This document shows positions 5,924-10,016 of a DNA stretch of 10,016 nt, in pieces. The notes beneath the pieces were generated by a model, which was given only the letters and a program-made list of their open reading frames with translations, was not told the DNA's origin and made no database searches. Origin of the DNA: Methylococcales bacterium (GTDB lineage Bacteria; Pseudomonadota; Gammaproteobacteria; Methylococcales; Methylomonadaceae); contig JAGLEW010000017.1 of assembly GCA_023144875.1 (NCBI GenBank), positions 1-10,016 of the forward strand, given 5' to 3'. The number at the start of each line of letters is the position of its first letter. The stretch's first letter is position 1. The position numbers were made by a program, and so were the translations under genes.

Positions 5924-8596
5924 TTAGACTAGCCACGGTGCCGATTTATTCGGATCAATATTATATTTGGCGATAGCAACTTCTACTTTTGACAATTCAA
6001 ATTTGCCATTATCAGCCAAACTTTTTAACGCCGCAATGACAACATGGTAACTATTAACCTCAAAAAAACTACGTAAATTTTCACGAGTATCCGAACGACC
6101 AAAACCATCGGTCCCTAAAACTGTAAACGAGGCTTCCACATACGCTCGGATTTGTTCAGGATAAGCTCGAACATAATCACTGGCCACAATAATAGGCAGA
6201 CTATTATCAGTAAGACACTGCGCTACATGCGATTGCTTTTTAGGCTTTGTTGGGTTTAAGCGATTCCAGCGTTCACAGGCTTGAGCATCCCGTGCAAGCT
6301 CAGTAAAACTAGGACAACTCCATAAATTTGACTCAATACCCCAGTCCTCTTTTAATAATTGTGCCGCATGAAGTACTTCGTTAAAAATAACCCCAGAGCC
6401 CAATAATTGTACCGTTAACGCATCGGTTTTAGTCGTTGCTTGAAATAAATACATCCCTTTTAAAATATCTTTTTCAACCCCGTCAGGCATCGCAGGATGT
6501 GCGTAGTTTTCATTCATCACGGTAATGTAATAAAACACATCTTCTTGCTCAACATACATCCGCCGTAAGCCGTCTTGAATAATAACTGCTAATTCAAAAC
6601 TATAGGTCGGGTCGTAAGTAACGCAGTTAGGAACGGTAGCGGCAAAAACTTGACTGTGCCCATCTTCATGCTGCAAACCTTCGCCATTTAAAGTCGTTCG
6701 TCCTGCCGTTGCCCCTAATAAAAAGCCCCGTGTTCGTTGGTCGGCCGCTGCCCAAATTAAATCGGCGACTCGTTGAAAACCAAACATAGAATAGTAAATA
6801 AAAAATGGTAGCATTGGCACGCCATGTGTTGAATAAGCCGTTCCTGCCGCAATCCAATCACATAAGCCTCCTGCTTCATTGATGCCTTCTTGTAACACTT
6901 GCCCTGCTTTATCTTCCTTATAAAACATCAATTGCTCAGCATCTTGAGGCGTATAAAGTTGCCCAACTTGAGACCAAATACCTAATTGGCGAAACATGCC
7001 TTCCATACCAAACGTACGTGATTCATCAGGGACAATTGGTACAATTTGCTTACCAATATTTTTATCTTTTACCAAAATATTTAAAATTTTAACAAATGCC
7101 ATCGTGGTTGAAATTTCATTGCCTGCACGACTTGCCCCTAACAGGCTCTTGAAGGCTGATAATTCAGGCACCTCAAGTGCATACGATTTTTGACGACGAG
7201 AAGGTATATAACCGCCTAAATTTAATCGGCGTTGTTGCATGTAATTAAGTTCTTTTGAACCTTCTTCAAAGGTCAAGTACGGCAAATCATTTAATTCTGC
7301 ATCCGTTACCGCTAATTCGTATTTATCTCGAAAACGGCGTAACGATTCAATACTCATTTTTTTCTGCTGATGGGAAGTATTTTGAGCTTGACCCGATTCC
7401 CCCATCCCGTAACCTTTTACCGTTTTGGCTAAAATAACCGTCGGTTGTCCTTGATGATTGACCGCCGCTTGGTAAGCCGTAAAAACCTTAATAGGATCAT
7501 GTCCACCACGATTTAATTCCCAAATATCCTGATCGGTTAGGTTTGCCACTAAGGCTTGTAATTCAGGGGTATTGAAGAAATGTTCACGAACATAGGCGCC
7601 ATCTTTTGATTTAAATGTTTGATAATCACCATCCACACATGCCATCATTCGTTGGCTAATCAGGCCTTTTTTATCTCGTTCAAGTAGTGCATCCCAGCGT
7701 CGTCCCCAAACCACTTTGATGACGTTCCAGCCTGCACCACGAAAAACCCCTTCTAATTCTTGGATAATTTTCCCATTGCCACGAACAGGACCATCTAAAC
7801 GTTGTAAATTACAATTAACTAAAAAAATCAGGTTGTCTAAATGCTCACGTCCAGCCATGCCGATAGCACCCAATGTTTCAGGCTCATCGGTTTCACCATC
7901 GCCTAAAAATGCCCACACTTTACGAGTTTTAGGATCAATAAAGCCGCGTCCTTGCATGTACCGCATAAAACGCGCTTGATAGATCGCCATGATAGGACCC
8001 AATCCCATAGATACCGTTGGAAATTGCCAAAAATCAGGCATTAACCAAGGATGAGGGTAGGAGGATAAGCCATTGCCATCGACTTCTTGGCGAAAGCTAT
8101 TCATTTGCGCTTCTGTTAGTCGGCCTAGTAAAAATTCACGCGCATAATTTCCAGGGGAAGAATGTCCTTGAAAATAAATGAGATCACCTTCATTGTTTTC
8201 AGTTGCTCCATGCCAAAAATGATTTTGACCCACATCGTACAAAGTTGCTAATGAGGCAAAGCTAGCAATATGCCCACCAACATTCGTATCTTTATTGGCT
8301 TTTAAAACCATTACCATGGCATTCCAACGAACATAAGATCGAATTTTACGTTCTATCGTCGTATCGCCTGGAAAAAGTGGCTGTAATGCCACTGGAATAG
8401 TATTCAAATAAGCCGTATTTGCACTAAACGGAATATCAGACCCTGCTTTGCGTGCTAATCCCACCAATTTTTCAATTAAAAATTGAGCGCGCTCATGACC
8501 TTCTGTTTCTAAAACAGACGCTAAAGCATCTAACCATTCTTGGGTTTCGGCAGAATCAATATCATCAGCGGATGCCACATTTAAATTACTATTCAT
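5924..8596 (-). CDS. aceE: Pyruvate dehydrogenase E1, homodimeric type
   Basis: Thiamin-diphosphate enzyme that decarboxylates pyruvate and acetylates the lipoyl group of E2. At 890 residues it matches the large single-chain E1 of gammaproteobacteria (E. coli 887), not the alpha/beta type. The thiamin-diphosphate/metal motif runs from GDGETDEPE (232-240) to NCNLQRLDG (261-269). Active-site histidines are seen at His109 (VGGHI), His145 (QGHSSPG) and His409 (NTSHQ), matching E. coli His106, His142 and His407. The second half has YYSMFGFQR and GRTTLNGEGLQHEDGHS, both strongly conserved. The start at 8596 gives the usual N terminus (DSAETQEWLDALASVL); only a weak AAGAG precedes it. It is the first gene of the run to aceF, DUF2782 and thrB. 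No pyruvate-sensing regulator gene is nearby. Confidence 0.97.
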   Translation of the reverse strand: MNSNLNVASADDIDSAETQEWLDALASVLETEGHERAQFLIEKLVGLARKAGSDIPFSANTAYLNTIPVALQPLFPGDTTIERKIRSYVRWNAMVMVLKANKDTNVGGHIASFASLATLYDVGQNHFWHGATENNEGDLIYFQGHSSPGNYAREFLLGRLTEAQMNSFRQEVDGNGLSSYPHPWLMPDFWQFPTVSMGLGPIMAIYQARFMRYMQGRGFIDPKTRKVWAFLGDGETDEPETLGAIGMAGREHLDNLIFLVNCNLQRLDGPVRGNGKIIQELEGVFRGAGWNVIKVVWGRRWDALLERDKKGLISQRMMACVDGDYQTFKSKDGAYVREHFFNTPELQALVANLTDQDIWELNRGGHDPIKVFTAYQAAVNHQGQPTVILAKTVKGYGMGESGQAQNTSHQQKKMSIESLRRFRDKYELAVTDAELNDLPYLTFEEGSKELNYMQQRRLNLGGYIPSRRQKSYALEVPELSAFKSLLGASRAGNEISTTMAFVKILNILVKDKNIGKQIVPIVPDESRTFGMEGMFRQLGIWSQVGQLYTPQDAEQLMFYKEDKAGQVLQEGINEAGGLCDWIAAGTAYSTHGVPMLPFFIYYSMFGFQRVADLIWAAADQRTRGFLLGATAGRTTLNGEGLQHEDGHSQVFAATVPNCVTYDPTYSFELAVIIQDGLRRMYVEQEDVFYYITVMNENYAHPAMPDGVEKDILKGMYLFQATTKTDALTVQLLGSGVIFNEVLHAAQLLKEDWGIESNLWSCPSFTELARDAQACERWNRLNPTKPKKQSHVAQCLTDNSLPIIVASDYVRAYPEQIRAYVEASFTVLGTDGFGRSDTRENLRSFFEVNSYHVVIAALKSLADNGKFELSKVEVAIAKYNIDPNKSAPWLV

Positions 8597-8641
8597 TGAG
8601 AACTCTTAAATTAACGGTGAAATCTAAAAAAACAATCTAAC

Positions 8642-8647
8642 ATTATA
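8642..8647 (-). promoter_or_regulatory. Candidate -10 box of the aceE promoter
   Basis: The minus strand reads TATAAT, a perfect -10 hexamer, placing the start of transcription about 40 bases before aceE. The best -35 match, TTGAAT (8662-8667 on the plus strand as its complement), is only 14 bases away, which is too close. Either the -35 is poor and an activator is needed, or another region is used. It lies just past the fba terminator, where a promoter is expected. Confidence 0.5.
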
Positions 8648-8656
8648 GCCTAGCCC

Positions 8657-8673
8657 TTTCGATTCAACCGAAA
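8657..8673. promoter_or_regulatory. Dyad TTTCG-N7-CGAAA at the -35 position of aceE
   Basis: This is a 5-bp perfect inverted repeat with a 7-base centre, centred about 20 bases upstream of the -10 box, so a bound protein would overlap RNA polymerase. It does not resemble the E. coli PdhR site (ATTGGT...ACCAAT). Chance remains likely for so short a repeat. Confidence 0.25.
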
Positions 8674-8700
8674 ATGAAAGTTTTAAGCGTCTTTCCAAGG

Positions 8701-8742
8701 CTTAAAAACAAAAAAAGGCCGATGCAATCTGCACCGACCTTT
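8701..8742 (-). terminator. Rho-independent terminator after fba
   Basis: On the minus strand a 13-bp stem, AAAGGTCGGTGCA paired with TGCATCGGCCTTT (two G-U pairs, three-base loop), is followed by a long T-rich tract interrupted by one G. It begins 16 bases after the fba stop and separates the tal-fba unit from aceE. Confidence 0.93.
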
Positions 8743-8758
8743 CTTTTAGATCAAACGC

Positions 8759-9838
8759 TTATAGTGAATTTGTCGCGTTTAGATCTGCAAACGTTTGTTC
8801 TAAGCGGTTTGCCATACCAACTTCTCCTGCACGTTGCCAAACGCGAGGATCGTAGTATTTTTTATTAGGGCTATCTTCCCCATCTGGGTTTCCAATTTGA
8901 CCTTGTAGGTAAGCTTCATTTTCTTTATAAAAATTCATCACAGCTTCCCATGTTGCCCACTGAGTATCGGTATCGATGTTCATTTTAATGACACCATAAC
9001 CAATAGATTCTTTTATTTCCGCTTCGCTTGAACCTGAGCCGCCATGAAATACAAAATCCAAGCTATTAGCAGGAATATTATACTTTTCAGAAACATAGGC
9101 TTGAGAATCACGTAAAATAGTTGGTGTTAATTTTACATTACCTGGTTTATAAACACCGTGAACATTACCAAAAGACGCCGCAATAGTAAAACGAGGGCTA
9201 ATTTTACTTAGTTCTTCATAAGCGTAAGCCACTTCTTCTGGCTGAGTGTATAACAATGAAGAGTCCATATCAGAATTATCAACACCGTCTTCTTCGCCAC
9301 CGGTACAACCTAGTTCAATTTCTAAGGTCATATCCATTTTGGACATACGTGTTAAATATTTGCCACAGGTACCAATATTTTCTTCTAAGCTTTCTTCAGA
9401 TAAATCCAGCATATGAGAGCTAAATAAAGGCTTACCTGTTTCTGCAAAGTGTTTTTCACCTGCATCTAATAAGCCATCAATCCAAGGCAATAATTTTTTA
9501 GCCGCATGGTCGGTGTGTAAAATAACAGGAACGCCATAATGCACCGCCATGTTATGTACATGTTTTGCGCCAGAAATAGCACCTAAAACAGCATTTTGTT
9601 GCCCTTCCAGTTTTAAGCCTTTTCCAGAGAAAAATGCCGCACCACCATTTGAAAACTGAATTACTACCGCAGATTTAGCTTTTGCGGCCGCTTCTAAAAC
9701 CGCATTAATTGAATCAGTATTAATGGTATTAACCGCAGGCAATGCTAATGCATTTTCTTTGCACAAGGCAAAAACTTTTTGTACATCATCGCCTGATATA
9801 ACGCCTGGTTTTACAATATCTAAAATTTTTTGTGACAT
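8759..9838 (-). CDS. fbaA: Class II fructose-bisphosphate aldolase
   Basis: Zinc enzyme that reversibly cleaves fructose 1,6-bisphosphate to glyceraldehyde 3-phosphate and dihydroxyacetone phosphate, in the cytoplasm. It is the class IIA type: 359 residues, the same length as E. coli FbaA, and similar along its whole length. Catalytic Asp110 and zinc-binding His111 lie in HTDH (108-111); the other metal ligands are Glu175 (LEIELGCTGG), His227 (GNVHGVYKPGNV) and His265 (FHGGSGS). NIDTDTQWATW, which helps bind substrate phosphate, is intact. The ATG at 9838 gives the normal N terminus, but the 67-base AT-rich leader shows no Shine-Dalgarno sequence. It follows a transaldolase gene. In ribulose monophosphate organisms this pair would serve pentose-phosphate regeneration as well as glycolysis; that link is inference here. 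Confidence 0.97.
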   Translation of the reverse strand: MSQKILDIVKPGVISGDDVQKVFALCKENALALPAVNTINTDSINAVLEAAAKAKSAVVIQFSNGGAAFFSGKGLKLEGQQNAVLGAISGAKHVHNMAVHYGVPVILHTDHAAKKLLPWIDGLLDAGEKHFAETGKPLFSSHMLDLSEESLEENIGTCGKYLTRMSKMDMTLEIELGCTGGEEDGVDNSDMDSSLLYTQPEEVAYAYEELSKISPRFTIAASFGNVHGVYKPGNVKLTPTILRDSQAYVSEKYNIPANSLDFVFHGGSGSSEAEIKESIGYGVIKMNIDTDTQWATWEAVMNFYKENEAYLQGQIGNPDGEDSPNKKYYDPRVWQRAGEVGMANRLEQTFADLNATNSL

Positions 9839-9905
9839 ATTTTTTATTATTAAGAATTTAAAAATTGCATTTTATTTTTTAAAAACAGAATGCTGAAATT
9901 TTTAT

Positions 9906-10016
9906 CTAAGCTTCTAACTTAGTTAAACGATCCGCAAGTAATGTTTCTAAAGACACGAGTGCTTTAGAGAAACCATCAATCCCTTCAGCTAGCTTATCGG
10001 TTGCCATTTGATTTTC
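9906..10016 (-). CDS. tal: Transaldolase, C-terminal end only
   Basis: Only the last 36 codons are in the window; the gene runs off the right edge. The sequence NQMATDKLAEGIDGFSKAL, followed by SLETLLADRL, matches the C-terminal helix of TalB-type transaldolases (E. coli has DPMAVDKLAEGIRKF and LEKMI here). Transaldolase moves a dihydroxyacetone unit between sugar phosphates in the cytoplasm through a Schiff-base lysine, which lies outside the window. It ends 67 bp before fbaA on the same strand, with no clear terminator between, so the two are probably one transcript. The assignment rests on a short tail alone. Confidence 0.8.
   Translation of the reverse strand, partial: ENQMATDKLAEGIDGFSKALVSLETLLADRLTKLEA

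Noticed and set aside
6666..7979. Several short open frames on both strands within aceE
   Set aside because: They are shadows of the aceE coding sequence without family features or start signals.

Overview
The window looks like a chromosomal piece of a low-GC gammaproteobacterium. The AceE is the large homodimeric type, the AceF has a single lipoyl domain, the aldolase is an E. coli-type class IIA FbaA, and a TalB-type transaldolase lies directly upstream of it. The homoserine kinase follows a DUF2782 gene, a pairing I associate with gammaproteobacteria. A methanotroph of the order Methylococcales would fit, because the fba/tal pair supplies the regeneration steps of the ribulose monophosphate pathway. 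That placement is inference: no methane or formaldehyde oxidation gene is present.

Left part (1-1919): the 3' part of a tandem-domain GT2 glycosyltransferase reads rightwards off the window edge. It converges on a small leftward gene of unknown function, and only 53 bp separate the two stops.

Middle part (1920-3299): this stretch has no intact gene but is not empty. Read leftwards, it carries the broken remains of a caspase-like (peptidase C14) protein. Its catalytic His and Cys motifs, C-terminal repeat and Lys-rich tail are all recognisable, but they are spread over several frames, with stops between them, and the front of the p20 domain is missing.

Right part (3300-10016): everything is on the minus strand. 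Transaldolase (partial) and fructose-bisphosphate aldolase form a sugar-phosphate unit that ends at a strong Rho-independent terminator. A promoter then starts a compact four-gene run: aceE (pyruvate dehydrogenase E1), aceF (E2), a secreted DUF2782 protein and thrB (homoserine kinase). Gaps are 13-16, 31 and 6 bp, so the four are probably co-transcribed. The E3 gene (lpd) is not next to aceEF. Together the right half links C3/C6 sugar-phosphate interconversion, acetyl-CoA formation and threonine synthesis.

Most of the window is ordinary core metabolism. I found no convincing new system. The items most worth a second look are the decayed caspase-like gene and the small conserved protein beside it.
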